The notes beneath the pieces are model-generated. The model made no database searches. It had not been told where the DNA came from and was given only the letters and a program-made list of their open reading frames with translations. Made by a program: the position numbers and the translations under genes. Shown in pieces: positions 45,059-54,257 of a stretch of 64,000 nt of DNA. This DNA is from JAXGPX01 sp040766745 (lineage in GTDB: Bacteria > Bacillota > Sulfobacillia > Fermentithermobacillales > Fermentithermobacillaceae). The stretch is taken from positions 124,001 through 188,000 of the forward strand of contig JAXGPX010000003.1 of the NCBI GenBank assembly GCA_040766745.1, read 5' to 3'. Numbering within the stretch: position 1 is the first letter of the stretch; every line of letters begins with the position of its first letter.

Positions 45059-45585
45059 ATCACAGCAGATCACTGAATGTGCATGCAAGTGAATATAAGA
45101 GCAACTTAATGGCATCCCAGAACCTATGGGTATGAGCACGATTCTAGGGGTTAGGCATCAATCACCTATTCTTGTCTTCTTCGCTGTGATTCTTGTCTCT
45201 CAGAATCATATGGGACTTAGGACGCCGGACTCCTGAGTCCCTAGTTTGCTCACAGACTTGAAGTGCGTTTATCCATTCGTTCATGACAATGCATGAGCAA
45301 CCGATACTCTTCGTTTGAGAACCTCTCTCGGATTAGGTCGGAATATCTCCTCACTACCCATCACCTCAGAGCCTTCCATAACGGTATTTATCATGACTTA
45401 GCATGAAATACACCAAGGAACCGCTGGCGTTTGGTAACACTCCAACAAAGTTGGAAATCCTGGGAATTGGTAAATCAAGAATCCTCATTTCCACGCAGGA
45501 AGGATTATCAGTTCGAGTCCGGAAATATTCCAGTAACTCAGTAAATTGCCCTATGGCAGAATATTCTAATGCAAGGAGGATCTGC
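45059..45585. other. Intergenic, 527 bp, with a hairpin
   Basis: No convincing gene. GGGACTTAGGA (45212-45222) pairs with TCCTGAGTCCC (45231-45241) using one G-U pair, loop 8 nt; it may terminate the sensor-like gene. The oligoendopeptidase frame is open upstream to 45403 but has no ribosome site there. Confidence 0.45.
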
Positions 45586-47373
45586 ATGAGTAGACAACCC
45601 AAACGTTCCGAGGTCCCTGTAGGCCAGACGTGGAATCTTGACGATATCTTCCCTACCAAAGAAGCCTGGGAAGCAGAATTCAATCAAGTAGCAGGCATGA
45701 TTAGCACTGTTGCGAATTTCAAGGGTATGCTGGGAGAAGGTGCCAAAACCCTTCTGGAATGCCTGGAGGCTCAGGAGGCTCTTTTGAAAAGGTTGGCCAA
45801 GGTATCAGCGTATGCGTCTCTTCACCTTGCCGGCGACGGGACCTGCCCCGAGAACCAGGTAATGGCAGGAAGGACATCTGCTTTAGGCACACGTATCCGG
45901 GCAGCGGCTTCCTTTATCCGGTCTGAAGCCCTGGCCCTTCCCGACGGCATACTGGAAAAGTACCTCTCTGAAGAACCCGGGCTGGAACCTTTTAGGATTA
46001 CAATTGAGAAGATGATAGAAAGTAAGCCCCACCTGCTGCACCCTGATACCGAGGCAACTTTGGCAGCGCTTGGTGAAGTTCTAAACGCACCGGCTATGAT
46101 CTACGAAAGGTCCCGGACAGCTGACCTTTCACTTAACCCTGTAGCAGACAGCAACGGAAAACTGCATCCCATGGCCTTCGGCAAATACGAGACTGCAGCC
46201 GACATCACTCTCAGGCGCAACGCATATGCAGAAACCGCCAGGGGAATGAAAGCCTACCAGAACACATACGGAGCAACATGGGGTACAGAAGTAAAAAAGA
46301 ACGTCGCCATGGCGAAACTCCGGGGATTCGATTCAGCCATTCACATGCTTCTGGACAGGCAGGAAGTTACTCTCGACATTTACAACAACCTGCATGACAT
46401 TATCTTGAACGAACTTGCCCCCCACATGCGCAGGTATGCCAGGCTCAGAAAGGAAGTCCTCGGCCTGGACAAAATGCTTTACTGCGACATTGAGGCTCCC
46501 CTTGACCCTGAGTTTGAGCCCGAAACCACCTGGGAGGAAGCCTCAGAAATCATCATTAATGGGCTGTCTGTGCTTGGCCCTGAGTACACAGAGATTATCA
46601 AAAGCGGCCTGAGGGACCGGTGGGTCGACAGGCCTGACAACATTGGCAAGAGGGCAGGCGCATTCTGCAGTTCAGTCTATGGAGTCCATCCGTATATAAG
46701 CATAAGGTGGGATAACAGCCTGAGAACTACCCTTACCCTTGCACATGAACTTGGCCATGCCGGACAGGGGGTTCTGGCCCAGCGGTACCAGGCGTTCGCC
46801 AACACAAGGCCAACAATGTTCTTCATCGAAGCGCCGTCGACTATCAACGAAAGCCTGGTCGGCAATTATATCCTTTCCCAGAGCACTGATGTGCGCACCC
46901 GCCGCTGGCTGATCATGCAGTTCCTCAAGACCTACCATCACAACTTCGTGCGACACCTGATTGAAGGCGAACTGCAGCGCCGGACCTATGCCATGGCAGA
47001 AAAGGGCCAGCCCATAACAACCAGTGTTCTGAACAGGGTTCAGGGGGAGATCCTGGATGAGTTCTGGGGCGGCGAAGTAGAAATCGACGATGGCGCCAGG
47101 CTGGTCTGGATGCGGCAGATTCACTACTACCGGGGATTGTACCCGTATTCTTACTCAGCAGGGCTTACTATCGGAACGGCCGTAACAAAAGCCATCAGCG
47201 AAGAAGGGGCCCCCGCAGCCGAAAGATGGGTAGAGGTACTCAAGGCAGGAGGAACCAGGAAACCCCTGGAACTCGCCAAAATGGCAGGCGTAGATATGAC
47301 CAGGCCCGATCCTATCCGCGAAGCCGTGGCATACGTGGGAGAACTGGTGGATGAAGTGGTAAGGAGTTTATAG
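45586..47373 (+). CDS. pepF: Oligoendopeptidase F (M3B family)
   Basis: Cytoplasmic zinc peptidase that cleaves oligopeptides of roughly 7-17 residues. 595 residues, the normal size. VPVGQTWNLDDIFPTKEAWE opens the family N-domain; the catalytic block LAHELGHAGQG carries HExxH, and FFIEAPSTINESL gives the downstream Glu ligand. ATG 45586 is chosen because AAGGAGG lies 8 nt upstream and the family N-terminus aligns. Monocistronic; followed by a pair of alternative hairpins. Confidence 0.95.
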   Translation: MSRQPKRSEVPVGQTWNLDDIFPTKEAWEAEFNQVAGMISTVANFKGMLGEGAKTLLECLEAQEALLKRLAKVSAYASLHLAGDGTCPENQVMAGRTSALGTRIRAAASFIRSEALALPDGILEKYLSEEPGLEPFRITIEKMIESKPHLLHPDTEATLAALGEVLNAPAMIYERSRTADLSLNPVADSNGKLHPMAFGKYETAADITLRRNAYAETARGMKAYQNTYGATWGTEVKKNVAMAKLRGFDSAIHMLLDRQEVTLDIYNNLHDIILNELAPHMRRYARLRKEVLGLDKMLYCDIEAPLDPEFEPETTWEEASEIIINGLSVLGPEYTEIIKSGLRDRWVDRPDNIGKRAGAFCSSVYGVHPYISIRWDNSLRTTLTLAHELGHAGQGVLAQRYQAFANTRPTMFFIEAPSTINESLVGNYILSQSTDVRTRRWLIMQFLKTYHHNFVRHLIEGELQRRTYAMAEKGQPITTSVLNRVQGEILDEFWGGEVEIDDGARLVWMRQIHYYRGLYPYSYSAGLTIGTAVTKAISEEGAPAAERWVEVLKAGGTRKPLELAKMAGVDMTRPDPIREAVAYVGELVDEVVRSL

Positions 47374-47422
47374 GGCTGTGCGGCCCGAAGGCAACACGTC
47401 CCATCCCGTGAAATAGATACAA

Positions 47423-47478
47423 CTTGTAGGAGGCCGTCCTACAAGGGTTGAATCCTCACATGCAGGACGGCTGGTTTT
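47423..47478 (+). terminator. Two mutually exclusive hairpins after pepF
   Basis: CTTGTAGGA (47423-47431) pairs perfectly with TCCTACAAG (47437-47445). Alternatively GCCGTCCT (47433-47440) pairs with AGGACGGC (47464-47471), followed by TGGTTTT. They share 47433-47440, so only one can form. The second looks like the terminator. Confidence 0.6.
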
Positions 47479-47604
47479 ATTCCGTATGAGCCTTAGCCTT
47501 TCTCTGGCAGTCACCCCAGATAACGAAGGGCAGCAACGTTAGTTATTGCAAGGTCCAGCAGTCATCGATACCGCAAGACACAGCGCTTCTTCCACTTGGA
47601 TGCA

Positions 47605-48156
47605 TTACCCTAGACTCTCCTCACACCTTTTCATGTAGTTCATTATGTTAATGGCTAGCACTACTGTGACTGCAAGAATACCGATAAGGTAGAAGACTCC
47701 GATTACAGGAAGCGCAATCACGATAAGCCCAAGAAACCCTGCAATCTGAAGTGTTAGGTATTGGCTCCACCTTGAGTCTGCCTCTTGGGCAATGTCAGAA
47801 TCTCCTGATTTAATCGCCATTTCCTTTATTCCCATGAAAAGATCGTGCACATGTAGCAATCCCATTATCAGTACTGCTATGCCGACTGCAAATGCCAGAG
47901 ACCCACTAGAGCCAATATACACTCCGCTTTCCTGAGCAGGACGTTCATATATCTGTAAAACAGAGAGAAGCATAAGGAGTAGATTGATGTTCTTTGCTCT
48001 GGCAAAATGCTCGCTTTCTGCAGCCAGAAGAGCCAACCCTCCACCAAAATGAATATATCCTATTATGTCAGGAAGTACATCAATACCCATCAGCCGAAAA
48101 TCAATCATCACAAACAAAAATCCCCAGTAGAACTTCCTAAAAGCATCTGCCTTCAT
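47605..48156 (-). CDS. Multi-pass membrane protein of unknown function
   Basis: 183 residues with about four or five hydrophobic segments (residues about 10-30, 30-50, 58-75, 85-108, 135-175). It is not recognised. Residues KADAFRKFYWGFLFVMIDFR begin it; a polar loop with charged residues (about 108-130) separates two hydrophobic halves. ATG 48156 is selected because a long GGAGGGGGAGG lies just upstream. Dispersed-element copy B starts about 95 bp beyond its start. Confidence 0.7.
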   Translation of the reverse strand: MKADAFRKFYWGFLFVMIDFRLMGIDVLPDIIGYIHFGGGLALLAAESEHFARAKNINLLLMLLSVLQIYERPAQESGVYIGSSGSLAFAVGIAVLIMGLLHVHDLFMGIKEMAIKSGDSDIAQEADSRWSQYLTLQIAGFLGLIVIALPVIGVFYLIGILAVTVVLAINIMNYMKRCEESLG

Positions 48157-48250
48157 ACGTCCTCCCCCTCCTGCCACTCAGGACTTGATACATAAAACAT
48201 CAAGTCGCGCCCTCAAAATGTCGAGGTTATACACCGTTATTTGAAACTGT

Positions 48251-48622
48251 ATTATGTAACCGTAGCTATACTGACGGAGTTCTGGATTTCCCGTCGGTAT
48301 ACCGACGACTAGACCGAAACCCGTCCCCATATTAAACGACCAGATGAACTGAGTGTCAAAATTTTATACAGGTCTCCTTTGAACCGGGAATCCTGATAGT
48401 GTTAAAATCAGTCCAAATCTTTTCTTGTACCCAACACTCCCGAAAACGAACCCAAACTGTCTGGAAATCCCATGAATATCACTAAGTACTGATTCAGTAT
48501 GATGCATGAAGACTCAAAATGACGTGTTTGTGTCGAAGGTGTCGCTATACTGACGCGAATCCCGGATCGCCGTCGTTATAGTGACGCCAATTTAGATTAC
48601 CCGTCGGTATACCGACGGGTAA
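48251..48622 (+). repeat. Dispersed six-palindrome element, copy B
   Basis: The most intact copy. After the flank ATTATGTAAC, the left end has 18-bp sites at 48260-48277, 48291-48308 and a degenerate one at 48321-48338; the right end has sites at 48539-48556, 48570-48587 and 48601-48618, the last a perfect palindrome CCGTCGGTATACCGACGG. Centres are 30-31 bp apart within each end, and the two ends are separated by 218 bp. ATGCAT lies at 48502. No ORF with a ribosome site is found inside. Confidence 0.88.
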
Positions 48623-48666
48623 TCTATCTGTGAGTATAGAAATCGAACAATGACGGTAGAACACCC

Positions 48667-49734
48667 CTACACCACTTCTTTGCTCACGTACAGGGACGTA
48701 CTTGCCCTTAGAAGAGTATTGTATGATATATCGAAAGACAGAATCTTTCCTACATGAACCGAATCCTCTGCGTCTTCAACATCACAGATAAGGTGGTCAG
48801 ATGAGGCGCCCAGAACCTCGACTCCTTCTGTATGGGGCCTGAGATCCGAAGGGTCGACGTCCTGCCTTCCTACTGCCAGAATAGCTCTTTTCCTAATGCC
48901 TCGATCTTCAAACTCAGGAACGTTTCCGAAAGTATCCTGGCCAATCTCTCCGATAGGCTTAGACGGCTTGACCTGCACCTCAATGACCTCAGCCTGTAAA
49001 GTAAATACATCTTGATAACATCCGCTCACAGGTTCTCTCCCAACAGCCTCTGTGCCAAGGAGAATGGTTTCACCTATTCTAAGTTCGGTAATACCTGCAG
49101 GCATCTCTTTATTAAGCACTAACCTCATATTCGCAGATGTGCCTCCAGATACCCTGGACAAAGGCCTTCCGAGTCTCTCCTCAATCTGTTTTTTGGCCTC
49201 AAGTAAGGTGTTCATCTTATCCCTTGTAGGAATAACACCGCCGTAGCAGGCCATATTGGCACCTATGCCAACCAGTTCAATGCCTGGTACTTTAGCCATA
49301 TCAAGTGCAATCTCAGGAGCCTTATCAACCATTACACCTTCCCGCAGGTCCCCAAGTTCTATCATCAACACAACCTGATGGGCCTTCCCGGCCTTCCTGG
49401 CTGCATCTCCTAACCGCCTTACAGTCTCAATTTCCGAGTTCAAACTTGTATCGGCATAAAGCACAGCTTCTTCACATTGAGAAGGGCCAGGTGACCTCAG
49501 GAGAATCGTCTCTCCCTCATATCCCCACTCCCTGGTTCTCCTCAAATTGTCGATTCTTGAATCACATATTCCCTTAGCGCCCCCAGAGGCCATGGCTTTC
49601 ACCACTGATGGATGGGCACAGGTACCTTTGGCTACTGCCACGAGCCTGATTCCCTGCTTCTCAAGAAGCCCCGCTATTACCCGGGTGTTATGCTCAAGTT
49701 TCCTGGTATCGATCATCAAGGCCGGATATCTCAT
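48667..49734 (-). CDS. PLP-dependent amino acid racemase (alanine/ornithine racemase fold III)
   Basis: 355 residues, fold-type III PLP enzyme. The PLP lysine is in LVAVAKGTCAHP near residue 36; GAKGICDSRIDNLRR, ELGDLREGVMVD and RIGETILLGTEA match the ornithine racemase (Orr)/YhfX branch more than canonical alanine racemase, including lack of the typical C-terminal tyrosine block. It would interconvert D and L forms of an amino acid; ornithine is only the nearest guess. It follows the transporter by about 150 bp in the same direction, probably as the last gene of the GntR-headed cluster. Confidence 0.8.
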   Translation of the reverse strand: MRYPALMIDTRKLEHNTRVIAGLLEKQGIRLVAVAKGTCAHPSVVKAMASGGAKGICDSRIDNLRRTREWGYEGETILLRSPGPSQCEEAVLYADTSLNSEIETVRRLGDAARKAGKAHQVVLMIELGDLREGVMVDKAPEIALDMAKVPGIELVGIGANMACYGGVIPTRDKMNTLLEAKKQIEERLGRPLSRVSGGTSANMRLVLNKEMPAGITELRIGETILLGTEAVGREPVSGCYQDVFTLQAEVIEVQVKPSKPIGEIGQDTFGNVPEFEDRGIRKRAILAVGRQDVDPSDLRPHTEGVEVLGASSDHLICDVEDAEDSVHVGKILSFDISYNTLLRASTSLYVSKEVV

Positions 49735-49884
49735 ACTCTCAACTCCATTTCTCTGCCTTGTTTCTGTACCTGCCCAAAGAACACCTGCAAAACTGGCAAG
49801 ACCGTGTACCCAAAAACGAAAACATATCTTCGCCTATAACGTCTCGAACAGAAACCATATGATCGGTATCAATTTCGGTATCTA

Positions 49885-51309
49885 TTATGGAGCAAACCCT
49901 ATAGCCGGCCAGTAGAGAACCGAAAACAGAAGTATCACGCCGGCCACAATAGGAGTAACTACCAACCCTGCCTTCATCAGGTCGCTACCGTCATATAGGC
50001 CGGTCGAAAAGGTAGCAAGGGTAGATACAGACTGAGCAGGCAAGTAATAACCTATCTTACCGGCAGCCATAGCCACCATCCCAAGCCAAACAGGGCTAGT
50101 TGAGGCCGACCGGGCAACAGCGAAGGTTACAGGCAGCATGACTGCATTGATTGTCGTTATGTTATTCAATCCAAGGCGCAGCAAAACCACAAAGGTAATC
50201 ATGATAAAAGCCATAGCAAAATGGCTCTTGCCTATTACAAGGCCAGACAGAACTTCAGCAAGACTCAAATGAAGCCCTGATGATGATATGGCCGCAGCCA
50301 TGACCATACTGGAAGCAAGAAGAATCAAAGTGCTCCAGTTGATTCTCTTTAGGGCATCCTCCCAATCAACTATGCCTATGCCAGGCAAAACCGTGCACAG
50401 GCTTAACATCAGTGCAGTCACACCTACAGACAAATGGTGCAAAGGCTCTGTCATCCAAAGCAACAGCATTGCACTTACTATGATCGCCATTTTGTACTCG
50501 AGGCGTTTCATAGGCCCGAGTTTCGCGTAACTTGCAGCCACAAACTCTCGGCCCCTGGCTATACAACGAGACGATGGGGGAAACAACTTCTTCAGCGCGT
50601 ACCAGGCAATGATGGTAGCAGTGAGGTTCATAGGAGCATATGCCTTGACCCACTGAAGGTAAGTCCACTCAAATCCTATATGCTCTTTAAAGAGTTCAAC
50701 ACCATAAAACACACCTGAAGCTCCTGTGATGCAGCTTGTAGTGCTTATCAATGTGCTGAATGTCATACCAATCATAATCATCTTTGAAAAATTCTTATCA
50801 TCAAACTCCCGGCATAACCCCACAGCTATGGGGAGCAGAATCCCTACGCGCCCAACAGCACTGGGAACGAAAAAGGTCAGCAAAAACACTGTAAGCATCA
50901 CCATCAGCACTGTGTAGTCAGTATGGCCCCTGGCTATTTTGAGAAGCCACAGGGAAACCCGCCGCTCTATTCCGCTTACTCGAATGCTCTCTGCAAGCAA
51001 CAACACGCTAAATACTAATACCACTGTGGTATTACCAAGACACTTGACTCCTTGTTCAAACGTAATTATCTCGGCCAGAATGAGGCTCACTAGATTCAAC
51101 AGGCCTACTACGGCAGGCGACAGGCCCCTCAGTATCCAGCCCGCAATTGTCCACAAAGTCAAAAGGCTTACTTCAAGCTGGTTCCCTGGCAAAAACGATG
51201 TGCCCCACAAATCCGGGAAAAGGCGAAAAAGAAGCACCAGAACAACATAACCACAGACAATAATCTCTCCACGCCGTCTGCGAATCGCAGCGGCAAGCGA
51301 CAATAACAT
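49885..51309 (-). CDS. DASS/SLC13-type sodium:anion (dicarboxylate) symporter
   Basis: 474 residues with about 11-12 hydrophobic segments. The two inverted hairpin regions of the DASS/ArsB-NhaD superfamily are seen: VPSAVGRVGILLPIAVGLCR in the first half and LRLGLNNITTINAVMLPVTF in the second (Ser/Asn-Thr substrate and sodium loops). It probably imports a carboxylate for the enzymes in this cluster. GGAGGGG lies before the ATG. A 260-bp gap with repeats and a hairpin separates it from the DUF4387 gene. Confidence 0.82.
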   Translation of the reverse strand: MLLSLAAAIRRRRGEIIVCGYVVLVLLFRLFPDLWGTSFLPGNQLEVSLLTLWTIAGWILRGLSPAVVGLLNLVSLILAEIITFEQGVKCLGNTTVVLVFSVLLLAESIRVSGIERRVSLWLLKIARGHTDYTVLMVMLTVFLLTFFVPSAVGRVGILLPIAVGLCREFDDKNFSKMIMIGMTFSTLISTTSCITGASGVFYGVELFKEHIGFEWTYLQWVKAYAPMNLTATIIAWYALKKLFPPSSRCIARGREFVAASYAKLGPMKRLEYKMAIIVSAMLLLWMTEPLHHLSVGVTALMLSLCTVLPGIGIVDWEDALKRINWSTLILLASSMVMAAAISSSGLHLSLAEVLSGLVIGKSHFAMAFIMITFVVLLRLGLNNITTINAVMLPVTFAVARSASTSPVWLGMVAMAAGKIGYYLPAQSVSTLATFSTGLYDGSDLMKAGLVVTPIVAGVILLFSVLYWPAIGFAP

Positions 51310-51396
51310 TAGATCCCCTCCACAGCTGGGTCAACGGCACCTGTTACGGCCACTTCTGCAACTGAAATCCTCTTATGCTGCAACTATACAACGTCT

Positions 51397-51548
51397 GGCT
51401 CAGAGAAGCACCTGAAAAAACACGGCACTCTGGATCGACAAGAACACATTTACAGCAATGCTTGGCACAGAGGAGCATCTGTCCTCTTACTCGACAAGAA
51501 CACACTGCAACGTTTGGCACGGAGAAGCCCTCAGGCATTCTCCGTGCC
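51397..51548. repeat. Degenerate repeats ending in an 11-bp hairpin
   Basis: GGCTCAGAGAAGC (51397), GGCACAGAGGAGC (51464) and GGCACGGAGAAGC (51516) mark three degenerate copies, and CGACAAGAACACA recurs at 51436 and 51492 (56 bp apart). The last copy forms GGCACGGAGAA/TTCTCCGTGCC (51516-51526 with 51538-51548). It lies between the DUF4387 and transporter genes. Confidence 0.65.
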
Positions 51549-51570
51549 AGAATCATTATCTCTCAAAAGA

Positions 51571-51894
51571 CTATTGGAGTGGGATTTCCAGGCCCATCAA
51601 AGGCGGATATTGTTGGCAACCGAAAACGTCTGCATCTCCAGGACTGCCGCTTGGTATTGATCTATAGAGAGTAAACTTTATTGCACATGCAGGATCAAAC
51701 TCTACGAAATCACTGACCCTTTCCCTGGATACCCCAAACAACTCTGTAACAGTCTCAGGGGTCAATGCTTTACTGGCCTTTACAGCCTTGTATTCCTCAC
51801 GGCTCTTAAAGATAACATCAAAAGTCACCTTATCAGGCCCTGCATTCTTGCTTCTTATGACCTTGGCCAGGTCCTCTAACTTGACAGTTCTCAT
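51571..51894 (-). CDS. DUF4387 domain protein
   Basis: 107 residues matching the whole DUF4387 family: LEDLAKVIRSKNAGPDKVTF near the start, then LTPETVTELFGVS and the end block GDADVFGCQQYPPLMGLEIP. DUF4387 proteins are almost always encoded beside, or fused to, AtuA-family (DUF1446) proteins, as here (14 bp away), and are thought to form one enzyme with them, reaction unproven. AGGAGG is placed upstream of the ATG. Confidence 0.92.
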   Translation of the reverse strand: MRTVKLEDLAKVIRSKNAGPDKVTFDVIFKSREEYKAVKASKALTPETVTELFGVSRERVSDFVEFDPACAIKFTLYRSIPSGSPGDADVFGCQQYPPLMGLEIPLQ

Positions 51895-51908
51895 CTTTCT
51901 TGGCCTCC

Positions 51909-53294
51909 TTATATCCCCGCCTCAGTGATTTTGACAGTGAAAAACTCAAGTGGGTCGTCTACAGGGATGATGTGATTCAGAGTCCACTTGTATGCAGGAG
52001 ACACTGCAAACACTTCGTCTACAAGAAACGCAGCAGTACCTGCTGTACCCTTAACTTCAGGCAACCGCGCATAGAAAAGCTGCCTTGTCCCTATCATGGC
52101 TACTTCCTCGGCCAGTTCCTTTGTTGGAGCGATTCCTTCTACAACAATGCAGAGTTCATGTGGGTTTACGCTCTTTACAGGCTCAAGGTCTCTCATAACA
52201 GCGTTCTTGCCATAAACGTGGAAGAATACCTGGTGTTCCGTCCCTTTGAACCTCTCTTCTACCTGGCTTCTTGCCCAATCAATGACCTTATCAACATTCT
52301 CAATTAGATAAGGATCTCTGATTCCGGCAATACCGAGATATCTTTCACCGATCTTGCCAGCACCTTCTAGCTTGACTTTCACTTTGCCTTCAATCGGGAT
52401 GAACTTTGGCCCTGTGATGGCGCACGTCTTGGGATCATACTGCTTGTATTCGCACTCGGTCATGTCAAGGAGACCGCCGGCAACGTGTTCATAGAAAGGG
52501 TTTGACCTCTCATACATGGCATGGGCTGAAACCGATTCCACTGTGCACCTTTGTTTTGGGTGCATAGCCTTTACTTTCACGTCTTCATGGGTAATGGTGC
52601 CAATAATTGTCTCTTTCGCCCCGTAAGGTTCGGCGCAGAAGGAAGCACATTCCATTACTTTGCCTAGGTAGTATGAAAGAGCCTCAGAGAAACCCTCGCG
52701 TATTGCCGGGGCCGCAAATATGGCACAATCACTGGACCGCCCGCCTATGATAACGTCGGCGCCCATATCAAGAAGCTTCATAAACGGGTGTACTCCTGCC
52801 ACTGCCACCATTCGTTCAGTGCTCTTGGCTTCTTCAACAGTCAGGTTTGGCCTGCCGTCCAGCCCTTCAATCTCAACACCCTGCTCAAGTCTGTCTACAA
52901 TGTGCTGAACAGGTACTTCAGAATAGAAGTAGCCAAGTTTGAATTTGGGGATTTCGTGTTTTTTGGCCAATTTCTTTATGATATCTACATACATGTCAAC
53001 CCGGCTGTTAGTGCCGGTGTCGCCTGATGAACCGATAATCATCGGCACACCTTGTTTCCTGGACGCCACAAGCATCATTTCCAGGTCATGTACCTGCCAC
53101 TCGTAAGGACTAACAGACTTATCTACCCCAAGTGGCGCAGGGCCTATGTCATTGCTCCCTGAATCGCAGCAGTAGTAGTTGGGATTATCCTCTACGCCAA
53201 TCCAGAAACTTTCTTCTTTTGAAGGAGCAAACCCCATGTGTCCGTTTGGACATAAGATCGTTAGTTTGTCTTTCTTCTTCCCGTTATTTGACAC
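51909..53294 (-). CDS. AtuA-family protein (DUF1446)
   Basis: 461 residues. Typical blocks: PMIIGSSGDTGTNSRVDMYV, GADVIIGGRSSDCAIFAAPA and YGAKETIIGTITHEDV. AtuA was named from acyclic terpene utilisation in Pseudomonas, but the family is far wider and the chemistry is not settled. Start read as GTG 53294 with GGAGGG about 9 nt upstream. It comes 140 bp after the GntR regulator and is followed tightly by DUF4387, so it is likely the first enzyme gene of an inducible catabolic cluster. Confidence 0.9.
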   Translation of the reverse strand: MSNNGKKKDKLTILCPNGHMGFAPSKEESFWIGVEDNPNYYCCDSGSNDIGPAPLGVDKSVSPYEWQVHDLEMMLVASRKQGVPMIIGSSGDTGTNSRVDMYVDIIKKLAKKHEIPKFKLGYFYSEVPVQHIVDRLEQGVEIEGLDGRPNLTVEEAKSTERMVAVAGVHPFMKLLDMGADVIIGGRSSDCAIFAAPAIREGFSEALSYYLGKVMECASFCAEPYGAKETIIGTITHEDVKVKAMHPKQRCTVESVSAHAMYERSNPFYEHVAGGLLDMTECEYKQYDPKTCAITGPKFIPIEGKVKVKLEGAGKIGERYLGIAGIRDPYLIENVDKVIDWARSQVEERFKGTEHQVFFHVYGKNAVMRDLEPVKSVNPHELCIVVEGIAPTKELAEEVAMIGTRQLFYARLPEVKGTAGTAAFLVDEVFAVSPAYKWTLNHIIPVDDPLEFFTVKITEAGI

Positions 53295-53434
53295 TGTTTT
53301 GTGCCCTCCTCACCGCCTGGTAGTCGACACTGATGTTTGATCGGCGGTTATAATAGGTTATTACCACTTGGAAGAAGGAGACTCCTTCTTTATCTGCACA
53401 ATTGTGACAAGTTTGAGTAAAACTTTGGATTTTG

Positions 53435-54187
53435 CTAAGTTGTCATCTCACGGGTAATCGAGAATTTGTACCGATCGGCTCTATAGTAAACTGTCCTGAA
53501 CTCAACCGGAACCCCGTTTTCTGCCTCGACTACAGATTCTACTACGAAAAGTGCTGCCGGTCCGCTCAGTCTGAGATACCGGGCCACTCTGCCTGATGCC
53601 AGCCTGGCCTCAAACGTCTGGCGCGCCCTAACAGGCTTGAGGTCTTCACTCACGCCCTGGTACAAATCGAACGAAGTAAAAGGTTTGTTTTCTGAGCCCC
53701 ATTCAGCTGCTCTCTGGGCCATCAGTGTGCCCAGTTCAGGCTTGAAATAGGATATGTACACGGCCAGAGGCTCTAAATCTGCCATACCGAGAAGGCTAGC
53801 CCTTACAAGAGGTGTCCTCTTCTTAACTTCAAGAGCATCATATATCTTGTCTGTTGCCGACACCCTCTTGACTTCAATAACCGAGGTTCTGGGAAAAAGG
53901 CCCAGTCCGGTCATAGTCTGATCAAACAGAGTTATCCGTTCTAGAGCCTGTACTATTTTCTTAGAGGCTACATAGGTACCTTTACCCTGTCTCTTAACCA
54001 GGAACCCTTCAGAGGCCGCAAGATTAATCGCCTGCCTTACAGTGATCCTGCTCACATCGTACATATCACAGAGTGCCCGTTCAGATGGGATAGCCGTGTT
54101 TTCAGGGTAGGTTCCGTCTTCGATTTTCTTCTGAATTAGATCCTTAAGCTGAATGTATAAGGGGATCTGACCAGCCTTATCGAGCAT
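53435..54187 (-). CDS. GntR-family (HutC/UTRA) transcriptional regulator
   Basis: 250 residues: an N-terminal winged helix (IPLYIQLKDLIQKKIEDGTY; PSERALCDMYDVSRITVRQA; GFLVKRQGKGTYVA) and a C-terminal UTRA effector domain (about 95-245; ITLFDQTMTGLGLFP at its start, FRTVYYRADRYKFSI at its end). ATG 54187 is chosen because AGGAGG lies upstream and the family begins there. It probably represses the AtuA-DUF4387-transporter-racemase genes until a small ligand binds. Confidence 0.92.
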   Translation of the reverse strand: MLDKAGQIPLYIQLKDLIQKKIEDGTYPENTAIPSERALCDMYDVSRITVRQAINLAASEGFLVKRQGKGTYVASKKIVQALERITLFDQTMTGLGLFPRTSVIEVKRVSATDKIYDALEVKKRTPLVRASLLGMADLEPLAVYISYFKPELGTLMAQRAAEWGSENKPFTSFDLYQGVSEDLKPVRARQTFEARLASGRVARYLRLSGPAALFVVESVVEAENGVPVEFRTVYYRADRYKFSITREMTT

Positions 54188-54257
54188 CAACCATCCTCCT
54201 AGGCTGATTGTAAGCGCCGAATTTGAAGTCACACGTTAGGTACGTGGAACTGCACGC

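Noticed and set aside
45403..45585. N-terminal extension of oligoendopeptidase F
   Set aside because: No ribosome site at 45403; AAGGAGG before ATG 45586 and family length both support the shorter form.
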